Assembly (NCBI GenBank): GCA_900314395.1
Contig: OMVB01000021.1
Span: 1-38,607 of the forward strand
Source: an uncultured Prevotellaceae bacterium
GTDB taxonomy: Bacteria > Bacteroidota > Bacteroidia > Bacteroidales > UBA932
Direction of reading: 5' to 3'
Length of the DNA stretch: 38,607 nucleotides
The position numbers were made by a program, and so were the translations under genes. Shown piece by piece: positions 24,484 through 32,963 of this stretch (within the stretch, counting starts at the first letter, position 1; every line of letters starts with the position of its first letter). The notes beneath the pieces were generated by a model. That model saw nothing but the letters and a program-made list of their open reading frames with translations. It ran no database searches and was not told where the DNA came from.

Positions 24484-25198
24484 CCAGGCTGTCTACCTTG
24501 CCTATGTCAAGGAGGCGGACATCCCCGGGACAGACGCCATAAACCGGATAGCGGTCACAGACCGATATATAAAAGTCGATGATGGAGAATCTGTCACCGA
24601 CTTTTTCATTGTCGAAGGCGGCGAATATGCTGTCCGACATATAATGGATGCCGGAGAATGCCAGCATGCGGTAGCGTGAAGGGTCGATTTGGCCATATGG
24701 GCTGCGGACCTCGCCGGTGGCGATGTTGGTCCAGCCGACAAGACGGAGGTCGTCGTCAAAAAGACAGTATCTCTGGGTCTTGCGTTCGCTTACAAGTATG
24801 GTGGAAACGGCCTCCGGGCGCACCTGGGCGCGGAAACCGGCAAGATTGACATCGGACAGTATATCTACATTGTGGACAAGGAATCCGCCGCTTCCCTCCA
24901 GCAGGGGGCGGGCAAAGCGCACTCCGCCTCCGGTCTCCCGCAGGAGGTCACGTTCATCGGACACGGCTATTTTGCGGCCGGGGACGCCGGAGACTTCGGG
25001 GGTCTTGAGATAATCTATTATCTGGTCCGGGAAGTGGTGGACGTTGACTACGAAGTCGTCGTAGCCGAAGGTGGCGAGTTTGTCAATGATGTGGCGCAGC
25101 ATGGGCACTCCGCCAACGGGCACCAGTGCCTTTGGCATTGTGTCTGTCAATGGTTTCAACCTGGTCCCCAAACCAGCTGCAAATATCATCGCCTTCAT
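24443..25198 (-). CDS. murU: MurU-like nucleotidyltransferase (N-acetylmuramate 1-phosphate uridylyltransferase candidate)
   Basis: The 251-residue sequence opens with FAAGLGTRLKPLTDTMPKALVPVGG, the full nucleotidyltransferase signature, followed by HHFPDQIIDYL and a typical metal site (HNVDILSDVNL). MurU makes UDP-MurNAc from MurNAc 1-phosphate in a peptidoglycan recycling route known from Pseudomonas, where its gene lies next to amgK. Here it directly follows an AmgK-like kinase: the junction is TAAATG with no spacer. The family call is firm; the exact sugar substrate is inferred from the partner. The stop lies inside the tail of the convergent CPBP gene (41-base overlap). Confidence 0.8.
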   Translation of the reverse strand: MKAMIFAAGLGTRLKPLTDTMPKALVPVGGVPMLRHIIDKLATFGYDDFVVNVHHFPDQIIDYLKTPEVSGVPGRKIAVSDERDLLRETGGGVRFARPLLEGSGGFLVHNVDILSDVNLAGFRAQVRPEAVSTILVSERKTQRYCLFDDDLRLVGWTNIATGEVRSPYGQIDPSRYRMLAFSGIHYMSDSIFAAFDNEKVGDRFSIIDFYISVCDRYPVYGVCPGDVRLLDIGKVDSLAKAGELLKELQQE

Positions 25199-26620
25199 TT
25201 ACAGTCGCTTTTCTATGTCCAGTTCGCGGTGGGTGATGGAGATTTTGACGTCGAACTTTTTGGCAAGATGTTCGGCAAGATGCTCGGCGCAGTAGACGCT
25301 GCGGTGCTGACCGCCGGTACAGCCGAAGCAGACCTGCAAGTGAGTGAACTTGCGCTCTATAAAGCGCTTGACGTGAACGTCCACAAGGCGGTAAACGTTA
25401 TCAAGGAAGAAGAGAATCTCTCCGTCGTCCTCCAGGAACTTGATAACCTCCTTATCCATGCCGTTGAACTGACGGTAGTACTCGTATTTGCCGGGGTTGT
25501 TTACGGCGCGGCAGTCGAAGACATAGCCGCCGCCGTTGCCGCTGGTGTCTACCGGAACGCCCTTTTTGTAAGCAAAGCTGTAGATGCTCACCTCCAGGCG
25601 CTTGTCCTCTGCTATTTCATAGAACTGCTGCATCCTGGTGAGCTTGGTCAGGACCTCGTTCAGGTAAGGATATTTGTCAAAGGGAGTGCGCAGCAGGCGG
25701 CGCAGGTTGTCAATTGCGAAGGGAACGCTGGCAAGGAAGTGCGGCTTCTTTTCAAAGTAGCCCCTGAAGCCGTATGCGCCAAGGGTCTGCAAATTGCGGA
25801 AGAGCACGAACTGGCGCAGTTTCTCGCGGAAATGAGACTCGTCCAGATCCGGCAGGTAAGTCCTCACGGCCCGGAGGTAAGAGGATAGCATTTCCTGCTT
25901 CAGGTCATCCGGGTAACGGGCGCGGGCCTGCCAGATAAATGATGCGACATCGTAATATATAGGGCCTTTTCGGCCGCCCTGGAAGTCGATGAAATAAGGG
26001 ACATCGTCCTTGAGCATCACGTTGCGGGCCTGGAAATCGCGGTACATGAAAGTATCGCCCATGTCCTCCAGAAGGTCTTCCTTGAATTTTTCAAAGTCGT
26101 CCTGCAGGCGGACCTCGTTAAAATCCAGGCCTGTGGCCTTAAGGAAGCAGTATTTGAAATAGTTCAGGTCAAAGAGAATCATCCTCTCTCCGAAGGCAGG
26201 CTCAGGGTAGCAGACATTGAAGTCCAGCCCGTCGGCCCCTTTGAACTGAATCTTGGGCAGCTTTTCTACAACCTTGCAAAGAAGATCCCGCTCATAAGAG
26301 GAATACTCCCCGCTTTCACGGCCGTGGGAAACCTCCTGATAAAGGACAGAGTCTCCCAGGTCTTCCTGAATATAAGCCATCCCGTCCGTGCTGACAGCGA
26401 GTACCTTGGGGACATTTATTCCCTTTTCCCCAAAGTGGCGGCTCAGGGTGATGAAAGCGTTGTTTTCATCTTTGTTTGTGCCGATGACGCCGACAACCGA
26501 CACCAGTCCACCGCGGATGCGGAAGTACCTGCGGTTGCTTCCGGAAGAGTTCATTTCCGTTATCTCCGACGCCGTCTGGCCAGTATATTTCTCAAAAAGT
26601 TGCTTTAATACTTCTTCCAT
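25199..26620 (-). CDS. AmgK-like sugar kinase fused to RapZ C-terminal domain
   Basis: Two domains in 473 residues. Residues 1 to about 335 are an aminoglycoside phosphotransferase-fold kinase: SSGSNRRYFRI (nucleotide loop), QEDLGD, the catalytic loop YRDFQARN at 193-200 (usually HRD), and IDFQGGRKGPIYYDVAS at 211-227, very like AmgK, the anomeric MurNAc/GlcNAc kinase. Residues 341-473 match the RapZ C-terminal domain: YSFAYKKGVP, VFDCRAVNNPG, FGCTGGQHRSV at 431-441 and THRELD. In E. coli that part of RapZ senses glucosamine-6-phosphate and binds RNA. The N-terminal P-loop half of RapZ is absent. An in-frame ATG at 26635 is the alternative start. Directly followed by murU. Confidence 0.85.
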   Translation of the reverse strand: MEEVLKQLFEKYTGQTASEITEMNSSGSNRRYFRIRGGLVSVVGVIGTNKDENNAFITLSRHFGEKGINVPKVLAVSTDGMAYIQEDLGDSVLYQEVSHGRESGEYSSYERDLLCKVVEKLPKIQFKGADGLDFNVCYPEPAFGERMILFDLNYFKYCFLKATGLDFNEVRLQDDFEKFKEDLLEDMGDTFMYRDFQARNVMLKDDVPYFIDFQGGRKGPIYYDVASFIWQARARYPDDLKQEMLSSYLRAVRTYLPDLDESHFREKLRQFVLFRNLQTLGAYGFRGYFEKKPHFLASVPFAIDNLRRLLRTPFDKYPYLNEVLTKLTRMQQFYEIAEDKRLEVSIYSFAYKKGVPVDTSGNGGGYVFDCRAVNNPGKYEYYRQFNGMDKEVIKFLEDDGEILFFLDNVYRLVDVHVKRFIERKFTHLQVCFGCTGGQHRSVYCAEHLAEHLAKKFDVKISITHRELDIEKRL

Positions 26621-26664
26621 GCGATATAATATCATTTATAGCTGCGAATTTACTAAATTATATT

Positions 26665-26672
26665 TATATTTG
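26665..26672 (+). promoter_or_regulatory. Probable -7 element for pncB
   Basis: TATATTTG lies 27 bases before the pncB ATG and fits the Bacteroidota -7 box. No good TTTG is visible 19-20 bases upstream. On the other strand TAAATTCG (26652-26645) may serve the kinase gene. Confidence 0.45.
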
Positions 26673-26699
26673 CATAAACAGAGTTGAAATATCTCGGAT

Positions 26700-28190
26700 A
26701 TGGATAAATATTATTCTTATTGCTCGGACAAGTACCAGTACACCATGGGAAAGTCTTTCCTTGACTGCGGTAAGGCAGAGGAAACCGCCGTGTTCAACCT
26801 TTTCTACAGGAAAGCCCCGGAAAACAACAACTGGGCGGTGGTAAGCGGCACGCAGGAAATCATAGACCTTGTACTTAACCTTGGCAAGATGCCGGAGGAT
26901 TTTTATGAGAAATTCCTCCCGGGAGATGAATACGCGGATTTCCGCAAGTACCTGACTACCTTGAAGTTCACCGGCAACGTCTATGCCATGAGGGAGGGAG
27001 AAATCGCCTTTCCAAACCAGCCGATAGTGATAGTTGAAGCCCCTCTGGTCCAGGCCCAGATCCTGGAGACCCCCATGCTCTGCATCATGAACCACCAGAT
27101 GGCCGTAGCCACCAAGGCATCCCGCGTCTGCAGGGCCACCGAGCATCCCGTCAGCGAGTTCGGCTCGCGCCGGGCGCACGGCCCCTGGGCCGCAACCTAC
27201 GGCGCCAAGGCCGCGATTATAGCCGGATGTGCAAGCTCGTCCAACATCCTTACCGGAGTGTTCAACGGCATCCCGTCCACAGGCACCATGGCCCACAGCT
27301 TCGTGACCTCCTATGGCAGCAGCGTAGAGGGAGAGCACAGGGCCTTCTGCGACTATATCAAGACCCATAAAGGAGAGAATCTGATCCTTCTTATCGATAC
27401 TTACGACACTTTAAGGTGCGGTGTGCTTAACGCAATCAGGGCCTTCAGGGAGAACGGAATCGATGATTCCTATCCCGGAGGCTACGGAATCCGCCTGGAC
27501 AGCGGAGACCTCGCCTACCTTTCCGTAAAAGTGCGTGAAATCCTGGACGCACACGGCATGAAGAACTGTAAGATATTCGCTACCAATTCTTTGGACGAAT
27601 ACCTTATCAGCGACCTTGAGCGCCAGGGAGCCCGCATCGACTCATACGGAGTGGGAGACGCAATCGCAACCAGCAAGGCGGCCCCCTGCTTCGGCAATAT
27701 CTACAAGCTTGTCCAGCTTGCCGGTGAGCCCGTCCTCAAACGCTCGGAAGACACTATCAAGCTTATAAACCCGGGATTCCACATCACCTACCGCATCATC
27801 GTGAATGACTCCTCACTGGGAGAAAGATTCAAGGCCGATGTCACCTGCCTTCGCGGCGACGAAACCGCCCGCAGGATAGAGGTGGGAGAGGAGTTTACCA
27901 TCTTCGACGAGCAAGACCGCTTCAAGCACAAGACCTTCGGGAAAGGCGCCTATACTTACAGGGCGCTCCAGCTGCCAGTAATCAAGGACGGCAAACGCTG
28001 CGAGGCACCTCATACCATCCAGGAGAAAAGGGATTTCTACAAGGATAACCTGAAGCATTTCAGCCCCACGGAAACCCGACTCATCAACCCTCATTATTAT
28101 AAGGTGGACATATCGGAAGAGCTCCGCGCAGAGAAAATCAGCATCCTTGAGAGGATTAATTCCCAGATAGAGGGTTTCTCTATTGATTAA
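26700..28190 (+). CDS. pncB: Nicotinate phosphoribosyltransferase
   Basis: Converts nicotinate and PRPP to nicotinate mononucleotide in NAD salvage. The 496 residues have the expected YQYTMGKSFLDCG opening, the conserved EFGSRRAHGP, the loop FNGIPSTGTMAHSFV, the phosphoribosyl-binding IDTYDTLRCG and LDSGDLAYLS, and a long C-terminal domain of the kind found in the larger Firmicute/Bacteroidota form of the enzyme. It is preceded by a likely -7 box and followed by 133 bases containing the buk promoter, so it is probably monocistronic. A 7-bp inverted repeat (CTCTATT/AATAGAG, 28178-28202) spans its stop codon but has no U-run. Confidence 0.95.
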   Translation: MDKYYSYCSDKYQYTMGKSFLDCGKAEETAVFNLFYRKAPENNNWAVVSGTQEIIDLVLNLGKMPEDFYEKFLPGDEYADFRKYLTTLKFTGNVYAMREGEIAFPNQPIVIVEAPLVQAQILETPMLCIMNHQMAVATKASRVCRATEHPVSEFGSRRAHGPWAATYGAKAAIIAGCASSSNILTGVFNGIPSTGTMAHSFVTSYGSSVEGEHRAFCDYIKTHKGENLILLIDTYDTLRCGVLNAIRAFRENGIDDSYPGGYGIRLDSGDLAYLSVKVREILDAHGMKNCKIFATNSLDEYLISDLERQGARIDSYGVGDAIATSKAAPCFGNIYKLVQLAGEPVLKRSEDTIKLINPGFHITYRIIVNDSSLGERFKADVTCLRGDETARRIEVGEEFTIFDEQDRFKHKTFGKGAYTYRALQLPVIKDGKRCEAPHTIQEKRDFYKDNLKHFSPTETRLINPHYYKVDISEELRAEKISILERINSQIEGFSID

Positions 28191-28252
28191 GCAGGAATAG
28201 AGCCGGATGTCTTAGAATTTTTAAGGAAAACGGCCTTTTTCTTGTATTATTT

Positions 28253-28284
28253 TTTGCTAAAACGTTAAAAATTCCTTATTTTTG
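28253..28284 (+). promoter_or_regulatory. Promoter of the buk-ilvE-vor cluster
   Basis: TTTG (28253-28256), 20 bases, TATTTTTG (28277-28284). Predicted transcript start is about 30 bases before the buk ATG. No other clear promoter is seen before 33605, so one transcript may cover all seven genes. Confidence 0.65.
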
Positions 28285-28323
28285 AAACAATTAATAACAA
28301 AGGATCAGTTTTAACTAAAACTA

Positions 28324-29490
28324 ATGAAGATTGTAGATAATATTAACGGGAAAGCCCCTGTAGGCAATGTTCTGGTAGTGAATACCGGCTCCATTACCAC
28401 CAAATTCGGTTATTACGTAGACGGAGAAGTAATCCTTGACCGCAAACTTGAGCACACGGTAGAGGAACTGTCCAAGTTCAAGGATGTAATGGAGCAGGAC
28501 AAGATGCGCACCAAGGCTATTCTTGACGCCCTTGTAGACCTTAACGTAAAACTGGAAGACATAGATATAGTAATGTGCCGCGGAGGTCTTTTCACCCCCT
28601 GCATCACCGGCGTTTACAACGTCAACGCAGACATGCGGGAGGTTCTTTCAAGCAGCCGCGACGGCAACCATGCCTGCAACCTTAGCGCCCTTATCGGAGA
28701 TGAAATAGCAGAGGAAATCAACGCCCTGCGGGAAAAGAAGGGGCTCAAGCCCCGCTTCGGCAAGTGCGTCGCTTACGTAGCAGACCCTCCCATGGCAGAC
28801 GAGATGCTGCCGGAGTGCCACGTGGGCGGTATCCCGGAATTCCGCCGCACCACCCTCTTCCACGCACTCAACACCCGCGCCATAATGCGCAGGTTCCTGC
28901 GCGAGACAGGGCGCAAGGCAGAAGACACCGCCGCCATCATCTGCCACATGGGCGGCGGAGTTACCATTTCCCTGCACAAGGGAGGCCGTGTCATTGACAC
29001 GTCCCACGGCCTGGGAGGCGACGGCCCCATCACCCCGGAAAGGGCCGGATGCTGCCCTCCGTACCCGCTTATCGACATGTGCTTCAGCGGCAAATACACA
29101 AAACAGGAGATTAAAAAGAAACTCATCGGCCGCGGCGGAGCAGTCGCATACTTCGGCACCAATGACATGCGAATCGTAGAACAACGCGCGCTTGCAGGAG
29201 ACCCGGAGTACGTTGTATTCATGAAGGCATTCGTGCTTAACATCGCCAAATACATAGTTGCACAGGGCGCCGTAGTGGACGGCAAGGTAGACGTAATCAT
29301 CCTTACCGGCGGCGTCGCATACAGCAAGTATATTACGGATGAAATCACAAAGAAAGTAAACTGGCTTGCTCCCGTGAAGGTTTATCCCGGTGAAAACGAG
29401 CTTGGTTCCCTTGCAGAAAACGGATATATCATCCTTGCAGGCGCCACCAAGATTCACACCTACAACAAAGACAGAATTCTTGAAGATTAG
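28324..29490 (+). CDS. buk: Butyrate kinase family (branched-chain acyl kinase candidate)
   Basis: Acetate/butyrate kinase superfamily; forms ATP and a free acid from an acyl phosphate. Visible motifs: NTGSITTKFGYYVDG (phosphate 1 loop), CRGGLFTP, VADPP, HMGGGVTISLHKGGRV (phosphate 2 loop), GDGPITPERAG and ILTGGVAYS. The 388 residues are slightly longer than typical Buk (about 355), mostly from an N-terminal extension of about ten residues and a longer tail; an internal ATG is not needed to explain the fit. The usual partner phosphotransbutyrylase is not next to it. Because ilvE and a Vor-type oxidoreductase follow, isobutyryl-, isovaleryl- or 2-methylbutyryl-phosphate are likely substrates. 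Confidence 0.88.
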   Translation: MKIVDNINGKAPVGNVLVVNTGSITTKFGYYVDGEVILDRKLEHTVEELSKFKDVMEQDKMRTKAILDALVDLNVKLEDIDIVMCRGGLFTPCITGVYNVNADMREVLSSSRDGNHACNLSALIGDEIAEEINALREKKGLKPRFGKCVAYVADPPMADEMLPECHVGGIPEFRRTTLFHALNTRAIMRRFLRETGRKAEDTAAIICHMGGGVTISLHKGGRVIDTSHGLGGDGPITPERAGCCPPYPLIDMCFSGKYTKQEIKKKLIGRGGAVAYFGTNDMRIVEQRALAGDPEYVVFMKAFVLNIAKYIVAQGAVVDGKVDVIILTGGVAYSKYITDEITKKVNWLAPVKVYPGENELGSLAENGYIILAGATKIHTYNKDRILED

Positions 29491-29514
29491 TTTGAACACA
29501 TAATTAAGACATAT

Positions 29515-30555
29515 ATGGCAAATATAGATTACTCACAGAGATCTTTCAGCTATTATCCCACAAACGCCATCGTTACAGCCAAATGCATTGACGGCGTTTG
29601 GACAGAGCCGCAGCTAAGCAGCAATTTTGACATCAGCCTGCACTGCTTCGCCGGCGTTTTCCATTATGCTCCATCCTGTTTCGAGGGCGCAAAGGCCTTC
29701 AAAGGCGTAGACGGAAAGGTGCGCCTGTTCCGCCCGGACGAGAACGCAAAACGTATGATTAACAGCGCCAAATATCTTGACATGCCCTACCCTTCGGTAG
29801 AAATGTTCATAGACATGTGCGTACGCTGCATACAGGCAAACTGGGAGCACATACCTCCCTATGAGTCAGGCGCGTCACTTTACCTCAGGCCCGTGCTCTT
29901 CGGCATCAATCCCGGTCTTGGAATCAAATCGTCCAAGGATGTGATGTTTGCCGTAATGTGCTCTGCAGTAGGTACTTATTCAGGAGCAAAGAGCCTCAGC
30001 ACAGGCACCGCCGTGCTGTCGCGCAACTATGACCGTGCAGCCACATTCGGCAGCGGCGGATACAAACTGGGCGCCAACTACGCACAGAGCCTGCACGCCT
30101 ACAACGTAGCCCACAACGCAGGATACCGCGAGCTCCTGTTCCTTGACAGCGCAACCCATACTCACATAGAGGAGTTCGGTTCATCCAACTTCTTCGCCAT
30201 CAAGGACAACACCTACATCACTCCGGATTCCACCAGCGTACTGCCCTCCATCACCAACAAGAGCCTCCGCACCGTAGCAGAGGAGTTCGGCCTTAAAGTA
30301 GAGCGCCGCACGGTAATGGTAGAGGAGCTTGCAAGCTTCCAGGAGGTCAATTCCTGCGGTACAGCCGTGGTTATCACCCCTATCAGCCGCATCGACGACA
30401 AACCCACCCTGGAGAGCAAGGAAGTCACCCGCAGCTTCAACTTCGGGGAAGAATGCGGGCCAATCAGCCGCAAGCTGTACAACCGCATCATCGGTATACA
30501 GAAAGGTCTGGAGGAAGACACATACAACTGGTGCCTCTTCGTTAACGAGAAGTAG
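29515..30555 (+). CDS. ilvE: Branched-chain amino acid aminotransferase
   Basis: PLP fold-type IV enzyme that interconverts valine, leucine and isoleucine with their 2-oxoacids. The 346 residues include SCFEGAKAFKGVDGKVRLFRPDENAKRM, with the PLP lysine at residue 184 in GSGGYKLGANYA, and EEFGSSNFFAI and SCGTAVVITPI downstream. This is the longer form (BCAT type II), common in Bacteroidota. It could serve either synthesis or breakdown; its place between butyrate kinase and a 2-oxoacid oxidoreductase, 24 bases after buk, favours amino acid fermentation. The TPR gene follows after two bases. Confidence 0.93.
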   Translation: MANIDYSQRSFSYYPTNAIVTAKCIDGVWTEPQLSSNFDISLHCFAGVFHYAPSCFEGAKAFKGVDGKVRLFRPDENAKRMINSAKYLDMPYPSVEMFIDMCVRCIQANWEHIPPYESGASLYLRPVLFGINPGLGIKSSKDVMFAVMCSAVGTYSGAKSLSTGTAVLSRNYDRAATFGSGGYKLGANYAQSLHAYNVAHNAGYRELLFLDSATHTHIEEFGSSNFFAIKDNTYITPDSTSVLPSITNKSLRTVAEEFGLKVERRTVMVEELASFQEVNSCGTAVVITPISRIDDKPTLESKEVTRSFNFGEECGPISRKLYNRIIGIQKGLEEDTYNWCLFVNEK

Positions 30556-30557
30556 CG

Positions 30558-30827
30558 ATGAAAGACAAGGTTGCCGCGCTTTTGCAGGAGCACAAGGTGG
30601 ATGAAGCCATCGATTTGATAGATTCTTTCAAAGCCGATGGCGGCCGTATGGACGACACCTTGTATTACCTTCTGGGCAATGCCTGGCGCAAGAAAGGCAA
30701 CTGGCAGATGGCGATCAACAACTACCTGGAGGCGGTCCGCCTGAACCCGGACTCCCCTGCCGCCGGTGCACTGGAGATTGCCAACAACATACTGGATTAT
30801 TACAACAAGGACTTATACAACCCGTAG
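30558..30827 (+). CDS. Small TPR-like protein
   Basis: An 89-residue protein with a single clear tetratricopeptide-like pair of helices (YYLLGNAWRKKGNWQMAINNYLEAVRLNPDSP) after an N-terminal helical stretch, and a short tail. No signal peptide, so cytoplasmic. It lies two bases after ilvE and 26 before vorD, inside the operon. TPR units usually hold protein partners, so a role in assembly or docking of the oxidoreductase subunits is conceivable but not shown. I have the impression that similar small TPR genes precede vorDABC in other Bacteroidota; this was not checked. Confidence 0.75.
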   Translation: MKDKVAALLQEHKVDEAIDLIDSFKADGGRMDDTLYYLLGNAWRKKGNWQMAINNYLEAVRLNPDSPAAGALEIANNILDYYNKDLYNP

Positions 30828-30853
30828 AATACAACAATTAAAACTATAGGACT

Positions 30854-31084
30854 ATGGCAAAGATGAAAGGAGCTACCCTGGTAGACATCGAACGCTGCAA
30901 AGGCTGCGGACTGTGCGTTGTCGCCTGCCCCCTGAAAGTGTTGGCCCTGACTACCAAAAATGTCAACCAAAAGGGTTACAACTACGCTGAGGCCGTCCTG
31001 GAAGACACTTGCACGGGATGTTCTTCCTGCGCAATCGTATGCCCGGACGGATGTATAACCGTTTATCGTAAAAAGGAGATTTAA
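30854..31084 (+). CDS. vorD: 2-oxoacid:ferredoxin oxidoreductase, delta (ferredoxin) subunit
   Basis: A 76-residue dicluster ferredoxin. Two perfect CxxCxxCxxxCP motifs are seen: Cys15, 18, 21, 25 (CKGCGLCVVACP) and Cys53, 56, 59, 63 (CTGCSSCAIVCP), so it should carry two [4Fe-4S] clusters and pass electrons from the TPP-bound intermediate to external ferredoxin. Order delta-alpha-beta-gamma with vorB starting two bases after its stop is the standard layout for Vor/Kor enzymes with four separate subunits. Confidence 0.93.
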   Translation: MAKMKGATLVDIERCKGCGLCVVACPLKVLALTTKNVNQKGYNYAEAVLEDTCTGCSSCAIVCPDGCITVYRKKEI

Positions 31085-31086
31085 CT

Positions 31087-32169
31087 ATGGCAGAGAAAGA
31101 AATCACCTTGATGAAAGGCAATGAGGCCATTGCCCACGCCGCCATCCGTTGCGGTTGCGACGGTTACTTCGGCTACCCTATCACCCCCCAGTCAGAGGTA
31201 CTTGAAACCCTGGCAGCAGAAAAGCCCTGGGAGACCACCGGAATGGTAGTTCTCCAGGCAGAAAGCGAGGTCGCTTCCATCAACATGGTTTACGGCGGCG
31301 CAGCTTCAGGAAAGAGAGTAATGACATCTTCATCATCTCCTGGCGTAAGCCTTATGCAGGAGGGCATTTCCTATCTGGCAGGAGCCGAACTTCCCTGCCT
31401 CATCGTCAATGTTTCCCGCGGAGGCCCCGGACTGGGAACCATCCAGCCCAGCCAGGCAGACTATTTCCAGACTGTCAAGGGCGGCGGCCACGGAGACTAT
31501 AAGCTTATCACCCTTGCACCGGCATCGGTTCAGGAGATGGCAGACTTCGTAGACCTTGCCTTCGAGCTGGCATTCCGCTACCGCAATCCGGCCATGATAC
31601 TGTCCGACGGTGCCATCGGCCAGATGATGGAGAAGGTTGTCCTCCCTCCTTTCAAACCCCGCCGCACAGAGGAAGAGCTTGCAAAAGAGTGCCCTTGGGC
31701 CACCACAGGCCGCATCGGCATGCGCAAGCCCAACATCATAACCTCCCTCGCACTCGTTTCAGAGGAGATGGAGCGCGTTAACCTGCGCCTGCAGGCAAAA
31801 TACAAAGTCATCCAGGAAAAAGAGGTCCGCTACGAAGAATATATGACCGATGATGCAGAATACCTGATCGTCGCATTCGGCAGCGCAGCCCGTATTTCCA
31901 AGAAGGTTATCTCCATCGCCCGCGAACAGGGCATCAAGGTGGGCCTTCTGCGTCCTATCACCCTTTGGCCTTTCCCTTCAAAGCGCATCGCGGAACTCGG
32001 CAGGAAGGTAAAAGGTATCCTCTCTCTTGAAATCAACGCAGGACAGATGGTGGAAGACATCCGCCTGGCAGTTGAATGCAAGGTTCCCGTTAAGTGGTAC
32101 GGCCGCCTTGGCGGTATCATCCCGGAGCCGGAGGAAGTTGTAGAAGAAATCAAGAAAATGACCCTCTAA
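31087..32169 (+). CDS. vorB: 2-oxoacid:ferredoxin oxidoreductase, alpha subunit (VorB/KorA)
   Basis: Pyrimidine-binding half and core of the oxidoreductase. The 360 residues begin MAEKEITLMKGNEAIAHAAIRCGCDGYFGYPITPQSE, with the YPITPxSE signature of this superfamily, then ESEVASINMVYGGAASGKRVMTSSSSPG and the C-terminal domain II (LIVAFGSAARISKKVI, LLRPITLWPFP). The sequence resembles the subunits labelled VorB in Bacteroides, acting on 3-methyl-2-oxobutanoate; 2-oxoglutarate oxidoreductases (KorA) are closely related, so the substrate is inferred from the ilvE and buk neighbours. Gene spacing of two bases to vorD and 13 to vorA. Confidence 0.9.
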   Translation: MAEKEITLMKGNEAIAHAAIRCGCDGYFGYPITPQSEVLETLAAEKPWETTGMVVLQAESEVASINMVYGGAASGKRVMTSSSSPGVSLMQEGISYLAGAELPCLIVNVSRGGPGLGTIQPSQADYFQTVKGGGHGDYKLITLAPASVQEMADFVDLAFELAFRYRNPAMILSDGAIGQMMEKVVLPPFKPRRTEEELAKECPWATTGRIGMRKPNIITSLALVSEEMERVNLRLQAKYKVIQEKEVRYEEYMTDDAEYLIVAFGSAARISKKVISIAREQGIKVGLLRPITLWPFPSKRIAELGRKVKGILSLEINAGQMVEDIRLAVECKVPVKWYGRLGGIIPEPEEVVEEIKKMTL

Positions 32170-32182
32170 TCCCTGAAGCGCT

Positions 32183-32950
32183 ATGACAAAAGAAGAAATA
32201 ATGCAGCCGGAAAACATCGTTTACCGCAAACCGGAACTGCTCAATGACGTACCCATGCACTACTGCCCCGGCTGCAGCCACGGCGTTGTGCACAAACTCG
32301 TCTCCGAAGTCATCGCAGAGATGGGTATGACAGACAAGACCATCGCAATCTCTCCCGTAGGTTGCGCAGTGTTCGCATACAAATACATCGACGTAGACTG
32401 GCAGGAAGCCGCCCACGGACGCGCTCCGGCAGTGGCAAGCGCAGTGAAGCGCCTGTGGCCGGACCGTCTGGTGTTCACTTACCAGGGAGACGGTGACCTG
32501 GCCTGCATCGGTACGGCGGAGACCATCCACGCCCTGAACCGCGGGGAAAACATCACCATCATCTTCATCAACAATGCAATTTACGGCATGACAGGCGGCC
32601 AGATGGCGCCTACCACCCTGCTCGGCATGAAGACCGTTACCTGCCCTTACGGCCGCGTTCCGGAGCTACACGGATACCCCCTGAAGATGGCGGATATTGC
32701 TGTAGGCCTGCAGGGAACCTGCTATGTAACACGCCAGTCCGTACAGAGTGTCGCCGCCATTCTTAAGGCCAAGAAGGCTATCAGGAAGGCGTTCGAGTAC
32801 TCTATGCAGGGCAAGGGATCCAACCTTGTAGAGATTGTTTCCACCTGCAACACCAACTGGAGGATGTCACCTGTCAAGGCTAACCAGTGGATGGAGGAGA
32901 ACATGTTCCCGTTCTACCCGCTGGGAGACCTCAAGGATAACGGAATTTAA
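32183..32950 (+). CDS. vorA: 2-oxoacid:ferredoxin oxidoreductase, beta (TPP-binding) subunit
   Basis: The 255 residues contain the N-terminal CPGCSHG motif, the TPP/Mg binding core GDGDLACIGTAETIHALNRGENITIIFINNAIYGMTGGQ (GDGD, then NN), and MAPTT shortly after. These residues bind the diphosphate of thiamine and complete the active site with the alpha subunit. An in-frame ATG seven codons downstream (MQPENIVYRKPE) is an alternative start; the first ATG gives the more usual spacing to vorB (13 bases). Followed by the gamma subunit after 13 bases. Confidence 0.92.
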   Translation: MTKEEIMQPENIVYRKPELLNDVPMHYCPGCSHGVVHKLVSEVIAEMGMTDKTIAISPVGCAVFAYKYIDVDWQEAAHGRAPAVASAVKRLWPDRLVFTYQGDGDLACIGTAETIHALNRGENITIIFINNAIYGMTGGQMAPTTLLGMKTVTCPYGRVPELHGYPLKMADIAVGLQGTCYVTRQSVQSVAAILKAKKAIRKAFEYSMQGKGSNLVEIVSTCNTNWRMSPVKANQWMEENMFPFYPLGDLKDNGI

Positions 32951-32963
32951 ACTTTAGTACGCT

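Noticed and set aside
24689-25888. A 399-codon plus-strand frame opposite the kinase-RapZ and MurU genes
   Set aside because: The minus-strand frames carry clear kinase, RapZ and nucleotidyltransferase motifs; the plus frame has no recognisable motif, begins inside one gene and crosses into another, and looks like a shadow of biased codon use.
28178-28202. Inverted repeat CTCTATT/AATAGAG at the pncB stop considered as a terminator
   Set aside because: The stem is short and AT-rich and is not followed by a U-run; kept only as a remark under pncB.
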